64,000 nt of DNA from Persephonella sp. KM09-Lau-8. Lineage in GTDB: Bacteria; Aquificota; Aquificia; Aquificales; Hydrogenothermaceae. A program made the translations under genes and the position numbers. The stretch lies in assembly GCF_000703085.1 (NCBI RefSeq), contig NZ_JNLL01000001.1:372001-436000 (forward strand), in the 5' to 3' direction. The notes under the pieces were generated by a model. That model was not told the DNA's origin, searched no databases, and worked only from the letters and a program-made list of their open reading frames with translations. Of this stretch, positions 9,520 through 19,225 are shown piece after piece (positions within the stretch are counted from its first letter, which is position 1; every line of letters starts with the position of its first letter).

Positions 9520-10539
9520 CTATCCAAATATTTGATGAACTATTTTAAGGGATATTATTCCTCCAAAGAACAGGAATGCAAATATAAGAGCAGCTGCATA
9601 AATTGGTTTCATTCCTACCCCTTTAATTTTGTTTATATTTGTCTCAAGTCCCATTGCAGCCATTGCTACAGTCAGTAAAAATCCATCTATTAGATTTATC
9701 TGCTGAACTATATTAGCTGGAACTATTTGAAGAGAATTGACTCCTACCATTGCTATAAATCCAAAAACAAAATATGGAATAGGTATATCTCTGAGAGTTA
9801 CACCAGCTCCGTGGGTGGCATGTTTTTTTGCAAGATAAAAACTGAGGGCAATAAGAAGAGGGGCGAGCATCATAACTCTTGTAAGCTTAGCAATAGTTGC
9901 TGTGTTGCCAGCTGGTTCAGAAATTGCGAACCCTGCAGCAACAACCTGTGCAACTTCATGAACTGTTGCACCTGTCCATATACCGTATAAGACATCATCA
10001 AATCCAAGTATATTTCCAAAAGATTTATAAACTATTGGGTAAATAAACATTGCAATTGTTCCAAAAATTGTTACAGTAGCTACAGCCATAGCTGCATGGT
10101 GCATTTCTGCGCGAACTACAGGAGCCGTTGCTAAAACTGCTGATGCTCCACATATAGAACTTCCTGAAGCGATAAGATAGCTCATTTCGGCATCTAAACC
10201 AAACAGCTTTCTTGAAATAAACACACCAAGCAAAAATGTGGATACAAGCATAATAGTATCAACAATTAAACCTTCAAGACCAACTTCCATAACATTTTGA
10301 AATGTTAATCTGAAACCGAGAAATACAATTGCTATCCTTAAAATTTTTTTCAATGAAAAAATAACACCAGGCTTAAAGCTTTCTGGCATTTTCCATATAT
10401 TTCCAATGAGCACACCAAGTAAGATTGCTATGATTAATGGACTAAAGTTTACTGTTTCTTTTACAATTTCTAATCTGGATAGGAATGTCGCGACAATGGC
10501 TATTATTGTGGCAAAAATAATTCCTGGAATGTATTTCAT
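9520..10539 (-). CDS. YeiH-family (UPF0324) putative sulfate exporter
   Basis: The 339-residue protein has about ten hydrophobic helices and the marks of the YeiH family: PLIIAILLGVLIGN, FRLTFQNVMEVG, SGSSICGASAVLATAPVVRA and WTGATVHEVAQVVAAG. Family members are thought to export sulfate or related oxyanions, but the evidence in the literature is thin. Its place at the end of a sulfur locus supports a sulfur link. The gene starts with ATG at 10539. Confidence 0.82.
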   Translation of the reverse strand: MKYIPGIIFATIIAIVATFLSRLEIVKETVNFSPLIIAILLGVLIGNIWKMPESFKPGVIFSLKKILRIAIVFLGFRLTFQNVMEVGLEGLIVDTIMLVSTFLLGVFISRKLFGLDAEMSYLIASGSSICGASAVLATAPVVRAEMHHAAMAVATVTIFGTIAMFIYPIVYKSFGNILGFDDVLYGIWTGATVHEVAQVVAAGFAISEPAGNTATIAKLTRVMMLAPLLIALSFYLAKKHATHGAGVTLRDIPIPYFVFGFIAMVGVNSLQIVPANIVQQINLIDGFLLTVAMAAMGLETNINKIKGVGMKPIYAAALIFAFLFFGGIISLKIVHQIFG

Positions 10540-10642
10540 TGATTTACCTCAAGATTTTGATTTGTGTAAATATGATAAGAATCCTGAAGTGTTTAATCCA
10601 ATTTGGAAATTTTATAAATGTATTGAAAAATTTAAAATGAAA

Positions 10643-10658
10643 AGGGGCAGATGCCCCT
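10643..10658 (-). terminator. Hairpin terminator after the SCP2-like gene
   Basis: On the minus strand the stem AGGGGC, loop ATCT, GCCCCT follows the stop codon at 10664 by six bases. It is followed by TTTTCATTTT, a usable T tract. Confidence 0.65.
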
Positions 10659-10663
10659 AAATT

Positions 10664-11158
10664 TTATGGACATTCCATAGTATGAGGAATTTTATCAAGA
10701 TTAAGGAGAAAAGCTTTAAAAGGTCCCATATTTCTCGCAGCTTCTCTTTTTGAACCAATAAAATCCAGTTTTAACATTATTTTTATTCCCATAAAACCAA
10801 ATTCACCTTTTGCAAGGGACTTCCAGTTTTCATCTGTAGCAGACATAATAAAATCTGCTTTTTCATCTGTTGCTTTTCCTCCGTAAACGCATATAGCCTT
10901 TCCATCTTTGGGAGCTATATGAAGTTCTACAGCCTTATCTGCTCCACATTTTTTTCTGTAAAATCTGATAATTCTGTACTCTCTTTTTTCTTTAATTGCT
11001 TTTGATGCCCATTTACCTAAACCATCTACTAATTTGGGTGTTTTATTCCAGAGCTCACAAAATTGTTTTGCATATTCTTCATCCATTAGTTTCGGTGTTG
11101 CATAGGAAAATCCAAGGGTAAATATAAAAGTAAGTAATGCTATTCCAATTCTTTTCAT
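10664..11158 (-). CDS. Exported SCP2-like lipid-carrier protein
   Basis: The 164-residue protein starts with a signal peptide (MKRIGIALLTFIFTLGFSYA) and should be periplasmic. The C-terminal two thirds resemble the SCP2 sterol-carrier fold: ADFIMSATDENWKSLAKGE, then a strand-helix with KIMLKLDFIGSKREAARNMG and a final amphipathic helix. SCP2 domains hold hydrophobic ligands. There are four cysteines in the mature part. It lies between a FadL-type porin and a YeiH exporter, so uptake of a hydrophobic substrate is possible. The true ligand is unknown. Confidence 0.6.
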   Translation of the reverse strand: MKRIGIALLTFIFTLGFSYATPKLMDEEYAKQFCELWNKTPKLVDGLGKWASKAIKEKREYRIIRFYRKKCGADKAVELHIAPKDGKAICVYGGKATDEKADFIMSATDENWKSLAKGEFGFMGIKIMLKLDFIGSKREAARNMGPFKAFLLNLDKIPHTMECP

Positions 11159-11188
11159 CTTTCTCTCCCCTAAAGATATTTTTTAAAT

Positions 11189-11206
11189 GGGGGAGCAAAA
11201 GCCCCC
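11189..11206 (-). terminator. Hairpin after the FadL/OmpP1 gene
   Basis: GGGGG and CCCCC flank an eight-base loop directly after the porin stop codon. There is no clear T tract on the minus strand, so it may stabilise the message rather than end it. Confidence 0.4.
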
Positions 11207-11213
11207 TTATATA

Positions 11214-12458
11214 TTAGAAATGCCAGTCTAAAGATACACCTATAGAATCCTGAGAGTTCTTAGCCCCTGCTAAAATGGCTCCTCCCATAGCAGTTGATTC
11301 AACTTTTTTCTCAAACGCATGAACATAAGATGCGTTAAGTGTAAAGCTTTCTGTAAATTGATATCCAAAACCAAGTGTTATATGGTGTTCAGTAATAGCT
11401 GGGAAGCCAATAAGATTGAACCATTCAATCTGGTAATCAGAAAATCTAGCGCTAAAATCAGGTATAGAATTTTTAGGAGTTATAGGATCTAAATTATTTT
11501 TTTCCCTAATAGGGGATTTTGCATAGTTATAACCGGCTCTTAATGCTAGTCTTGGGGTTGCTTTATATTCTCCACCAACTGCGAATACCCACTGGTCTTT
11601 CCACTTAAACTGCTTGTATCCGTCTGCATCTGACCAGTTTATCCATCTTACATCGAATCCGAATTTTAATTCTGGAATTGGTCTGAAACCAACTCCAACA
11701 GAAATTTCCTGTGGTTGCTCTAATTTGAGGTCTTCTAAATCACTATCAGGTCTGGATTTAAATACATTTTTATATTTCATTTTTACTGGAGACTGGTAAT
11801 AAGCACCTAAACAGACGTTATCTAAAGGTTTAAAGTTTACCCCTATAGAGGCCCCTATGCCGTAGGATTGAGATAAACCACCTCCAGCATTATATTGTCC
11901 TCCAGAACCGTCTGGCATAAAGGCACCAAGGTCTAAAGCACCCCATGCAAGATGTAATGCTCCTCCAATAGCCAGTTTTTCATTGACTTTATATCCGATA
12001 GCCGGAACTATTCTCATAAACTGCAAAGATGTATGCATTTTGGCTAATCTTTGATCTTTATCTCTATAATCTACACCCATTCCAGAAACACCATAAGCAC
12101 CGAGACCAATAACAACCCTATCATTTATCTGATTTGTAATGGCTATTTCTGGAATAGTAAATGTGTCAGCATCAGAAGTTTGATAACCACTATCTCCATT
12201 TGTCGGATCTTTACTTCTACCCTTTACATGAGGCATAAATAAAATTCCACCAAAACTGAGATTAAATCCTTTTTGTCTTGCAAGCCAGCCTGGGTTTCTG
12301 AAGATAGAGTCTGTAGGTTCAAGGCATATACCTGTACCTAATCCTCCCATAGCCCTCGATGCAGGAGATACACCAATCATGTTATCTCCATTTGTAGCAA
12401 ATGCTGCTGTGGAAATTACCGTTGTGATTAGAGCTACCGAACCTGCCACCTTTCTCAT
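11214..12458 (-). CDS. FadL/OmpP1-family outer-membrane channel for hydrophobic compounds
   Basis: The protein has a signal peptide ([21 protein letters not shown]) and then the OmpP1/FadL hallmark [20 protein letters not shown]. It ends in a beta-barrel terminus with Phe last ([10 protein letters not shown]). Alternating strands such as [16 protein letters not shown] fill the middle. Such barrels let hydrophobic molecules cross the outer membrane. I chose ATG 12458, which has GGAGGT seven bases upstream, over a TTG five codons earlier. It likely has its own promoter, as TTGACA lies at 12534-12529 and an AGTGTT...AACACT inverted repeat spans it. Substrate could be lipids or a sulfur form; this is open. 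Confidence 0.86.
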   Translation of the reverse strand: MRKVAGSVALITTVISTAAFATNGDNMIGVSPASRAMGGLGTGICLEPTDSIFRNPGWLARQKGFNLSFGGILFMPHVKGRSKDPTNGDSGYQTSDADTFTIPEIAITNQINDRVVIGLGAYGVSGMGVDYRDKDQRLAKMHTSLQFMRIVPAIGYKVNEKLAIGGALHLAWGALDLGAFMPDGSGGQYNAGGGLSQSYGIGASIGVNFKPLDNVCLGAYYQSPVKMKYKNVFKSRPDSDLEDLKLEQPQEISVGVGFRPIPELKFGFDVRWINWSDADGYKQFKWKDQWVFAVGGEYKATPRLALRAGYNYAKSPIREKNNLDPITPKNSIPDFSARFSDYQIEWFNLIGFPAITEHHITLGFGYQFTESFTLNASYVHAFEKKVESTAMGGAILAGAKNSQDSIGVSLDWHF

Positions 12459-12547
12459 GTTACAAACCTCCAAATATATTTAATATAGTTTTTATATTTT
12501 TAATAGAAAATCATAGTGTTATATGGGTTGTCAAACACTAACTTCGA

Positions 12548-13642
12548 TTATTCACCAATTCTAAGAAGATCTCTAATTTCATCTTCCAATTCTCTACATC
12601 TTGGGCAAAGTGTTGTATCCCCCTTATATGAGAAAGGTATCATGCATTCTTCACAAGGAATCATTACATGTTTTGCAAGAATTTCTGTCTCATTTAAAAA
12701 TGTATGAAGAGTAAGTTCATCTTTTAAATGGAGGCAGTCTTCAGGACAGACTTCATGACATACTTTACATTTTATACATAAAGCAGGTTCAAAAAGAATT
12801 TGTAGCCTCTCTGCTCCTGGTTTTAATGCTCCTGTTGGGCAGATGTTATAGCATACTGAACAATTAGTGCATTTGTAGTTATCAATCCATTTGTCTGATG
12901 TAAAAGATATTTTTTCTACGGAAAATTTGATTTCATTCTGTTTTTCTTCAGGTATATTGAGGTTTTCCAAAGCCTCAATTAATGCCTTTCTTTTTTTTAG
13001 TTGAACTTTTTCTTCTACTATGTTTTTAGGAGAGTCTTCTTCATTATCCTCTTTAACAGGAATTTCAGGCATTAGTGCCCAAAAGGTTAATCCTGCTGCG
13101 GTTTTGGTAAATTTTTTTAAGAAAGATCTTCTATCATTTTCCTGTTTATCTTCAGGTTGTATTTTTAATTCTTCAAGTTTTACTCTAAATTCAGACCCCA
13201 GCTGCTCTAAAACATAATTTGCCTCTTCTGCTATATTTTTTATTCTTTCAATGAGTATCCCTATCTGACATTCTGAGCAATGGCCAATATCCAGAACTAA
13301 ATCTTCCTGAAGCTTCAAAACGGTAGCTATAAGATATTCAATGTTAAAAGCTGATAAACAGGGTAAATCCCTTTTACAGCTGAGGGTGTTTTGTTTTTGT
13401 TCTACTAATTTTTTATGTAATCCATAAAAATCTAAATTCTCAAATGAAAAGGCTTCTGAAGGACATACTCCTGCACATGCTCCGCAGGATACACATTTTT
13501 CAAAATCAACAATAACTTTATAATCTTCTTGAGTTATAGCTTTCTCAACAGGACATACAGAAGCACATAAATTACAGGACGAATCTTTGTAATAAATATG
13601 AACACAATCTGAAAATTTAAATCTTAATGGATTATTTTTCAT
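12548..13642 (-). CDS. Multi-cluster ferredoxin with an internal twin-arginine segment
   Basis: The 364-residue protein carries two pairs of [4Fe-4S] motifs. The N-terminal pair is CNLCASVCPVEKA and CVSCGACAGVCPSEA. The C-terminal pair is CTNCSVCYNICPTGA and CIKCKVCHEVCPEDC. A last CEECMIPF...CPRCRELE looks like a zinc ribbon. Between them, near residue 170, lies RRSFLKKFTKTAAGLTFWAL, which has the form of a Tat signal (twin Arg, FLK, hydrophobic stretch) but in the middle of the protein. It is three bases after torD. It may pass electrons to, or help mature, the molybdoenzyme. The two halves look like a fusion of two ferredoxins. Confidence 0.72.
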   Translation of the reverse strand: MKNNPLRFKFSDCVHIYYKDSSCNLCASVCPVEKAITQEDYKVIVDFEKCVSCGACAGVCPSEAFSFENLDFYGLHKKLVEQKQNTLSCKRDLPCLSAFNIEYLIATVLKLQEDLVLDIGHCSECQIGILIERIKNIAEEANYVLEQLGSEFRVKLEELKIQPEDKQENDRRSFLKKFTKTAAGLTFWALMPEIPVKEDNEEDSPKNIVEEKVQLKKRKALIEALENLNIPEEKQNEIKFSVEKISFTSDKWIDNYKCTNCSVCYNICPTGALKPGAERLQILFEPALCIKCKVCHEVCPEDCLHLKDELTLHTFLNETEILAKHVMIPCEECMIPFSYKGDTTLCPRCRELEDEIRDLLRIGE

Positions 13643-13644
13643 GA

Positions 13645-14292
13645 TTAAACTGTAGCTTCTTCAGTGGCTTCTGCAAGATAATCATAGTCGGATAGTATAA
13701 ACTCAAGAGCAAGTTCACATACATCCTGATAAAACGGAGTTTCAGCCATATCTTTTGCAGCAAGCAAGTATATTGTTCCCCAGTTTGCAAGATGTTCTTC
13801 TAAGAATTTCTTTTGTATCTGTCTCAGTCTATCTGCTTCCTGCTTATTTCCTTTTTGTAAAGCGTCTAATTCTTCTTTTGCCAGAGTCATCATAAATTCC
13901 ATCTCTACTGCAATATGGTCTGGAGATAAAGCCCTTGTTTCATTAAGGTCAATGGAATATCCATGCTCTCTATAAAAGACAAGTGTAGGGTTTGTTATAG
14001 AGGCATCTATATGGCCTTCATCGTTCATGAATACTGACTCATAAGGATAAACGTTAAGCAGAAATACTGTTGTGAAATCAACATTTAAATCTTCCTCAAT
14101 CAAGCTCTTTATATCTTTTTCATTAAATTTATCCCATTCTTTAGTTTTAGGGAAAAGTTCTAAAAGTTCTGGAGTTTCCTTAATCTTTTTTAGAGTTTCT
14201 TCATCAATTTCTTCAATGAATAATCTGGATAAAAGTCCATACATATTTATTCTTGCCTGAGTTTCCTGAATTCTTTCTTCCATTTCAAACAC
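13645..14292 (-). CDS. TorD-family molybdoenzyme chaperone
   Basis: The 215-residue helical protein fits the TorD/DmsD family: RINMYGLLSRLFIEEIDEE at the N-terminus, LNVYPYESVFMNDEGHI in the middle, and a C-terminal segment with HLANWGTIYLLAAKDM and PFYQDVCELALEFI. These chaperones bind the Tat signal of a molybdoenzyme catalytic subunit and hold it for cofactor insertion. It follows the catalytic gene at 14333-17626 and most likely serves that protein, perhaps also the one at 22098. Confidence 0.85.
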   Translation of the reverse strand: MFEMEERIQETQARINMYGLLSRLFIEEIDEETLKKIKETPELLELFPKTKEWDKFNEKDIKSLIEEDLNVDFTTVFLLNVYPYESVFMNDEGHIDASITNPTLVFYREHGYSIDLNETRALSPDHIAVEMEFMMTLAKEELDALQKGNKQEADRLRQIQKKFLEEHLANWGTIYLLAAKDMAETPFYQDVCELALEFILSDYDYLAEATEEATV

Positions 14293-14310
14293 CTCTTAGA
14301 AATAAAATAG

Positions 14311-14324
14311 GGGGCTTTTGCCCC
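14311..14324 (-). terminator. Intergenic hairpin between molybdoenzyme and torD genes
   Basis: A perfect GGGGC stem with a four-base loop lies in the 40-base gap after the catalytic gene. On the minus strand it is followed by CTATTTTATTTC. It may end part of the transcripts, which would leave less message for torD, or shield the upstream message. Confidence 0.5.
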
Positions 14325-14332
14325 TTTCAATA

Positions 14333-17300
14333 TTACTCTTCAGCCTGATGATGTTCGTATCCTGGCATTCTGTATGCTTTATCTGTATGTGGATACCATG
14401 GTCTTTTAAACCATTTTGGTCTTCTAAGTCCGTTTGGTCCAGGAGCAGGTCTTGTGAGCTTGTCTCTCCATGCCTGATAAACTTTGAATGTAGCTTCTAT
14501 ATTTACCACAACATCCCCTATTTTGTCTTCTGGACCTGCTTTTTCAACAAGGACTTTTTTGTGCCAGCAGTGCATACCTGAAAGTGGGTCAGGGTTTGCA
14601 GGGAATACAGCGTTTTGCCATACACCTGTGGTTCCTTTCCACCATACTTCTTTTATATCTTTATTAAATTCTGGATATGGCCATTTTAACCATTTTTCTT
14701 TGTGCTCTATCTCTACTTCTCTTGGAATTGTTCCACCTTCTACTCTAAGTTTCCATACATTGCCTTCCTGTTTTATATCAACTTTTTCTGAACCATAAGT
14801 CATTATTCCAAGAGGCTGGTCAAAACCTTCAACTTTAGCAAAATTTCTTACTCTCCATCTTCCAGAGTGGTGGGAGCATGCCAGAACTCCGGGTCTTGTT
14901 GCCTGAGTCGGCATAGCCATTCCTACGAAATATCCAACTTCTATTCCTGAAACTGTATCAACAACTCTAACTTTTATTGGATCTCCTCTCTTAATACCCA
15001 GTCTTTTTGCATCACCTTCGTAAATCCATACTGGGTTGTGGTTCTGGGATATTTCCATGAGCCACTTAGCATTTACAGACCTTGTGTGGATGTTATAAGG
15101 AAGTCTGTAGATTGGGTTCAGGGCAAATGCATTTGGTTCTGTCATATAATCGTGGTGAACATGTGTAACAACATGGATTAATTTCTGCCTTTCTTCTTTT
15201 GTTTTTGGATAGTAAGGAATTGCGTATTCAGGCCAGTTAAACTCTACAAATGTTTTTGAGTAGAACTCCAGTAGTCCTGTTGGAGTATGGAATCCTTTCA
15301 GAAGTTTTCCGTCTTTCATTACACCTATTGTATGTCTTTCTGAATGTATTTCATCTCCATGCCCTTTTATGTAAACTGCTCCTGAATCTGGATCGATTGA
15401 CAGCTCACTTCTTGGAATCCATTTACCTTTATATTTGTAGGCATCTTTCTCTGGGTCGTAAGGTATTTCTCTTTCATGAACATTATATACATTAGATTCT
15501 TCTGTCCATGCACCTCTATCTCTCATATATTCATAAGGAGTAACACCTAATTTTTCACAGACTTTTCTTAAGTTTGGAAGAACTCCAAATGCTGCCTCAT
15601 ACCATTCTTCTATAGTTACAGGTTTTCCTGGATTTTTCTTTGATTCATAAAGCTGTCTTATTCCTAATTCTCCATCTGGGTCTATAGCCCATGCAAGATT
15701 AATCCAGAATTCATTTTCCTCCCATACTTCACCTAAGCCAACTTTTTTGTGGGCTTCTAATGTTGCTCTCCAGGGAACTTTAGGTTTCCAGCCCATTTTT
15801 TGTAGAGCAACTCTTAATACAGGCTGTCTGAATGCTGTCCATCTTTCAGGTTTTGTTTCAGCAGACTGGTTATCATGTCTTTCACCTGCAAGCCCTACCG
15901 GCAGAATATAATCAACAAACCAGTTTGTTTCAGACCATGTTGGAGAAAGGTTTACAGTAAGACCCATCTTGTTTTCATCTTTTAAAACCTCTATCCATCT
16001 GAAACCATCGGGATTAATCCATACAGGGTTGTATATCTTAGAAATCCATACATCTAATTTGTCAGGTATTTTTAATCCTCTTTCTGCCCATTTCTTTCTC
16101 CATTCGTCGTCAGAAAGCAGGTGAGGTAGCAGGAATGATAATTCATAAGTTGATAAAGGCCATTCAGGTGGCCATAGCAGCTCGTTCCAGGCATCTACTG
16201 GGTCTGGATTTTCTTTAAGGGTTGCTTTTCCTCCTTTCCCTCCAACTCCAAGCACATGCCAGTGGTGCCATCCGTTTGCACCTATTCCGCCTATTGCACC
16301 GGTTACAATCAGGAAGAAATATCCTGTTCTACCAGCAGACATCCATCCGCCTCTATTTCCAGCAGCCTGGGCTCTCCAGAAGTAAATCGTAATCCTGTCT
16401 CCAGCCCACAGAATATATTCATAAAGTTTTTCAAGCCTATCTATTGGAACTTTTGTTTCCTGTGCAGCCCATTCAAATGTGTAATCTTTGTAAAGGTCTT
16501 TTAATACCTCTATGAAATCATCAAACGTTTCTCCTTCAGGTAGTTTGGAGATTCTTCCTTCTTTCAGGAGATAATTTAGATATTCTTTGTCTTTCAGGAA
16601 TGTTTTCCAGTTAACCCATCTTTCCATGAATTTTCTATTGTATTTATCTTCTTGCAGTAATCTGCTTATCATTGAAAGGTAAATTGCAGCTTCTGTACCA
16701 GGCCATACAGGTATCCATAAATCAGCCAGTCCCGCTGAGTTTGATAATCTTGGGTCCATTACAACAAGTCTGGCTCCTTTGGCTCTTGCATCTGCTATAT
16801 AACCTGCATGTTGCTGGAAGTAATGACCTGCGTCTGCAGCATGGGAAGAAGACAGGAATATAAGTCTTGAATTTTCAAAGTCTGGTGATGGCCTATCATC
16901 ACCGCTCCATGCAATTCCCCCAAGTCTTCCACCTGCAGAACAGATGTTTGTATGTGAGTTATGGTAGTCTCCACCCCAAGACCATACAACCCTGGCAGTA
17001 AATCCACCAGATTCGTTAGGTCTTCCTACATGATACATTAGCATTTTCTGGGCAAGCTCGTCTCCCTCTTTTTTGGCTTTCTTTATTGTTTCTCTCATTT
17101 TTTTACCAATTGTTTCAAGAGCCTCATCCCAGGTTGTTCTCACCCATTTACCTTCTCCTCTTTTGGAGCCGGGAGCTCTTTTTAGTGGGAATGGAATTCT
17201 ATCTGGGTCATAGGTCTGAGCAAGGGATGCATACCCTTTTGCACAGTTTCTTCCCCTTGAACCAGAATGAAATGGATTACCCATAAATTTCTTTATTACG

Positions 17301-17626
17301 AGATTGTCTTTATCAATCCATGCAGTAAGACCACATGCGGCTTCACAGTTATTACATACTGTTGGAACTATCATATAGTTTATTAATTTAATCCCCTCTC
17401 TTAAAGCACCACCATGTTTTTTCCAGTAATCCCCATCAGGTTCTTTCCAGTCATTCCATTTATCAAATGGAGGATAATAATCTAATCTTGACGGTGTGAA
17501 AGTAAGTTCAGAATTTGTTTCTGCCTGTGCGGCAGGATTCATTTTTTCAACAACACCTTTAGCTAAAGCTGCTCCACCAATTGTTGCAGCAATTCCTTTT
17601 ATAAAATTTCTTCTTGTAGTCCTCAT
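14333..17626 (-). CDS. Molybdopterin oxidoreductase catalytic subunit, tetrathionate/polysulfide reductase-like
   Basis: The 1097-residue protein has a Tat signal (TTRRNFIKG at 3-11), so it acts in the periplasm. A [4Fe-4S] site is formed by Cys91, 94, 98 and 128 (CNNCEAAC and GRNCAKG). The likely Mo ligand is Cys229 in TNICSAGG. The pterin-binding regions include ARLVVMDPRLSNSAG and a C-terminal MopB-binding domain. The gene order FeS, NrfD, catalytic and the length above 1000 residues resemble TtrBCA (tetrathionate reductase) more than PsrABC. Selenate- or sulfite-active relatives are possible. Substrate cannot be fixed from sequence alone. Confidence 0.82.
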   Translation of the reverse strand: MRTTRRNFIKGIAATIGGAALAKGVVEKMNPAAQAETNSELTFTPSRLDYYPPFDKWNDWKEPDGDYWKKHGGALREGIKLINYMIVPTVCNNCEAACGLTAWIDKDNLVIKKFMGNPFHSGSRGRNCAKGYASLAQTYDPDRIPFPLKRAPGSKRGEGKWVRTTWDEALETIGKKMRETIKKAKKEGDELAQKMLMYHVGRPNESGGFTARVVWSWGGDYHNSHTNICSAGGRLGGIAWSGDDRPSPDFENSRLIFLSSSHAADAGHYFQQHAGYIADARAKGARLVVMDPRLSNSAGLADLWIPVWPGTEAAIYLSMISRLLQEDKYNRKFMERWVNWKTFLKDKEYLNYLLKEGRISKLPEGETFDDFIEVLKDLYKDYTFEWAAQETKVPIDRLEKLYEYILWAGDRITIYFWRAQAAGNRGGWMSAGRTGYFFLIVTGAIGGIGANGWHHWHVLGVGGKGGKATLKENPDPVDAWNELLWPPEWPLSTYELSFLLPHLLSDDEWRKKWAERGLKIPDKLDVWISKIYNPVWINPDGFRWIEVLKDENKMGLTVNLSPTWSETNWFVDYILPVGLAGERHDNQSAETKPERWTAFRQPVLRVALQKMGWKPKVPWRATLEAHKKVGLGEVWEENEFWINLAWAIDPDGELGIRQLYESKKNPGKPVTIEEWYEAAFGVLPNLRKVCEKLGVTPYEYMRDRGAWTEESNVYNVHEREIPYDPEKDAYKYKGKWIPRSELSIDPDSGAVYIKGHGDEIHSERHTIGVMKDGKLLKGFHTPTGLLEFYSKTFVEFNWPEYAIPYYPKTKEERQKLIHVVTHVHHDYMTEPNAFALNPIYRLPYNIHTRSVNAKWLMEISQNHNPVWIYEGDAKRLGIKRGDPIKVRVVDTVSGIEVGYFVGMAMPTQATRPGVLACSHHSGRWRVRNFAKVEGFDQPLGIMTYGSEKVDIKQEGNVWKLRVEGGTIPREVEIEHKEKWLKWPYPEFNKDIKEVWWKGTTGVWQNAVFPANPDPLSGMHCWHKKVLVEKAGPEDKIGDVVVNIEATFKVYQAWRDKLTRPAPGPNGLRRPKWFKRPWYPHTDKAYRMPGYEHHQAEE

Positions 17627-17643
17627 TTATACTACCCTCCTAA

Positions 17644-18528
17644 TTAGCTTAATGGTAAACATTGTGGAGCTATAAGCCATGCATGTTTTATGAGCCACAA
17701 TCCAATAAGTGCAAAAATTGCAGCCATCCAGGCATATCTGTATTTTCTAAACTCATTAGCTATTCCAATTAGAACTATAGGGATGATGAATGTAAATAAC
17801 ATTCCGAGCCAGAAAAATGGAGCAACTTCTCCAAAGGCAAGAATTTTTATGACCTCATAAGAGAATTCACTGTGCATTTTTGCAAATACCAGTTCTCCGA
17901 TAAACATAGCTGCGGCAAGGAAAGCACTTCCAAGGAGGATATACCCAAGTTCTCTCCTAATCTCCTCTTTTAAGATATGCCCATATATTGCATCTATTAT
18001 CAGATACGCTGCAGAACCTGCAATCATAGCACTGAGAAGCATTGAAACCATTTCTGCAGGAAATACCCATACTTCTCTTGCAGTTGCTTCTCCCATAATT
18101 CCTGCTGTGTATATTGTTGCAAAAAATGCAAGAATGAACCCTGGAATAGCTACTCTATCAAATAATTTTTTATTTCCTGTTGCCCATGCCCAGAAAGATA
18201 TTAAAAGAACTATTACAAAGCCAGATACTACCCATGCTCCAAGGGTTACTGCTGATGTGAAGTGTGGATGGAAGAAAATTTTCCAGAATCTAAACATATG
18301 ATGAAGGTCTAAAACAGTTACAAGAAGTGTTATGCCTATGAATATTATCCCCAGTATTGGGAGCCATTTTCTAAAGAAGTTGTCTTGTTCCGGGTATCTT
18401 CTTATGAAATAAAAGCCAAGTAAAAATGTGCCTGTTGCTATACTTTTTGCCCACATATTTGTTGAAACGAGCCATCCCCAAACTATTTTAGGGAGAGCCA
18501 CATCAAAGGTTACTTCTGCCCCTATCAT
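17644..18528 (-). CDS. NrfD/PsrC-family membrane quinone-interacting subunit
   Basis: The 294-residue protein has about eight membrane helices, beginning with VWGWLVSTNMWAKSIATGTF. It is the pattern of NrfD/PsrC/TtrC subunits that exchange electrons with the quinone pool and anchor a periplasmic FeS and molybdoenzyme pair. It begins one base after the FeS gene ends and is followed 17 bases later by the catalytic gene, so the three genes encode one complex. Confidence 0.88.
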   Translation of the reverse strand: MIGAEVTFDVALPKIVWGWLVSTNMWAKSIATGTFLLGFYFIRRYPEQDNFFRKWLPILGIIFIGITLLVTVLDLHHMFRFWKIFFHPHFTSAVTLGAWVVSGFVIVLLISFWAWATGNKKLFDRVAIPGFILAFFATIYTAGIMGEATAREVWVFPAEMVSMLLSAMIAGSAAYLIIDAIYGHILKEEIRRELGYILLGSAFLAAAMFIGELVFAKMHSEFSYEVIKILAFGEVAPFFWLGMLFTFIIPIVLIGIANEFRKYRYAWMAAIFALIGLWLIKHAWLIAPQCLPLS

Positions 18529-18529
18529 T

Positions 18530-19165
18530 TTAATGCCCTCCTATGTGGTCTAAAAACTTAACTTCAGTGAACAGTGTGTATCCTTCTGGTCTTTCTGAAG
18601 CTAATGGATCTAATGCAACTGTAGAGCCTCTTACATAGAAATGTTTTGGATGTGTATTAAGCTCAGGTTTTCTAACCATAACGTCTTTATGATTTTTAAG
18701 GTATTTAGAAATTTCTGATTCTGGATCATCAAGGTCACCGAAAATGTTTGCGTGTGTTGGACATGCAACAACACACGCAGGCATCATTCCTACTTCAATT
18801 CTGTGTGCACAGTAAGTACATTTATCTGCTGAATTTGTAATTGGGTCAAGATAGATTGCATTGTAAGGACATGCCATCATACATGAAGCACAACCAATAC
18901 ATCTGTCATGGTCAACATTAACAATGCCGTTAGGAAGATAATGAAGAGCCGATACAGGACATATCCTTTCGCAAGGTGCATTTTCACAGTGATTACATCT
19001 TAATGGAACAAAATGTCTTTTTACATCTGGGAATTCGCCCTGATCAATGTATTTAACCCTCAATCTCCAGCTGTGCAGGGGAACATTATTTTCTGCTTTA
19101 CAGGCAACTGCACAGGCCATACATCCCATACATCTGCTCAGGTCTACCAAGAATCCTAATCTCAT
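18530..19165 (-). CDS. Four-cluster iron-sulfur subunit of the PsrB/TtrB type
   Basis: The 211-residue protein holds four [4Fe-4S] motifs: CMGCMACAVACK, CNHCENAPCERICP, CIGCASCMMACP and CTYCAHRIEVGMMPACVVACP. This is the electron-transfer subunit that links the molybdoenzyme to its NrfD partner. It has no signal peptide of its own and would be exported bound to the Tat-carrying catalytic subunit. It is the first gene of the second enzyme module. Confidence 0.9.
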   Translation of the reverse strand: MRLGFLVDLSRCMGCMACAVACKAENNVPLHSWRLRVKYIDQGEFPDVKRHFVPLRCNHCENAPCERICPVSALHYLPNGIVNVDHDRCIGCASCMMACPYNAIYLDPITNSADKCTYCAHRIEVGMMPACVVACPTHANIFGDLDDPESEISKYLKNHKDVMVRKPELNTHPKHFYVRGSTVALDPLASERPEGYTLFTEVKFLDHIGGH

Positions 19166-19192
19166 GGGATACCCTCCTAATAATATTTACCG

Positions 19193-19214
19193 TAGGGGAG
19201 ACATCGCTCCCCTA
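19193..19214 (-). terminator. Intergenic hairpin before the second molybdoenzyme module
   Basis: An 8-bp perfect stem TAGGGGAG, loop ACATCG, CTCCCCTA lies between the 156-residue protein gene and the PsrB-like gene. There is no T tract on the minus strand, so a role in message processing or stability is as likely as termination. Confidence 0.45.
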
Positions 19215-19225
19215 TAAGCCACTTG

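Noticed and set aside
12459-12473. TTG start five codons upstream in the FadL gene
   Set aside because: The TTG overlaps the ribosome site of ATG 12458, and the signal peptide starts naturally at that ATG.
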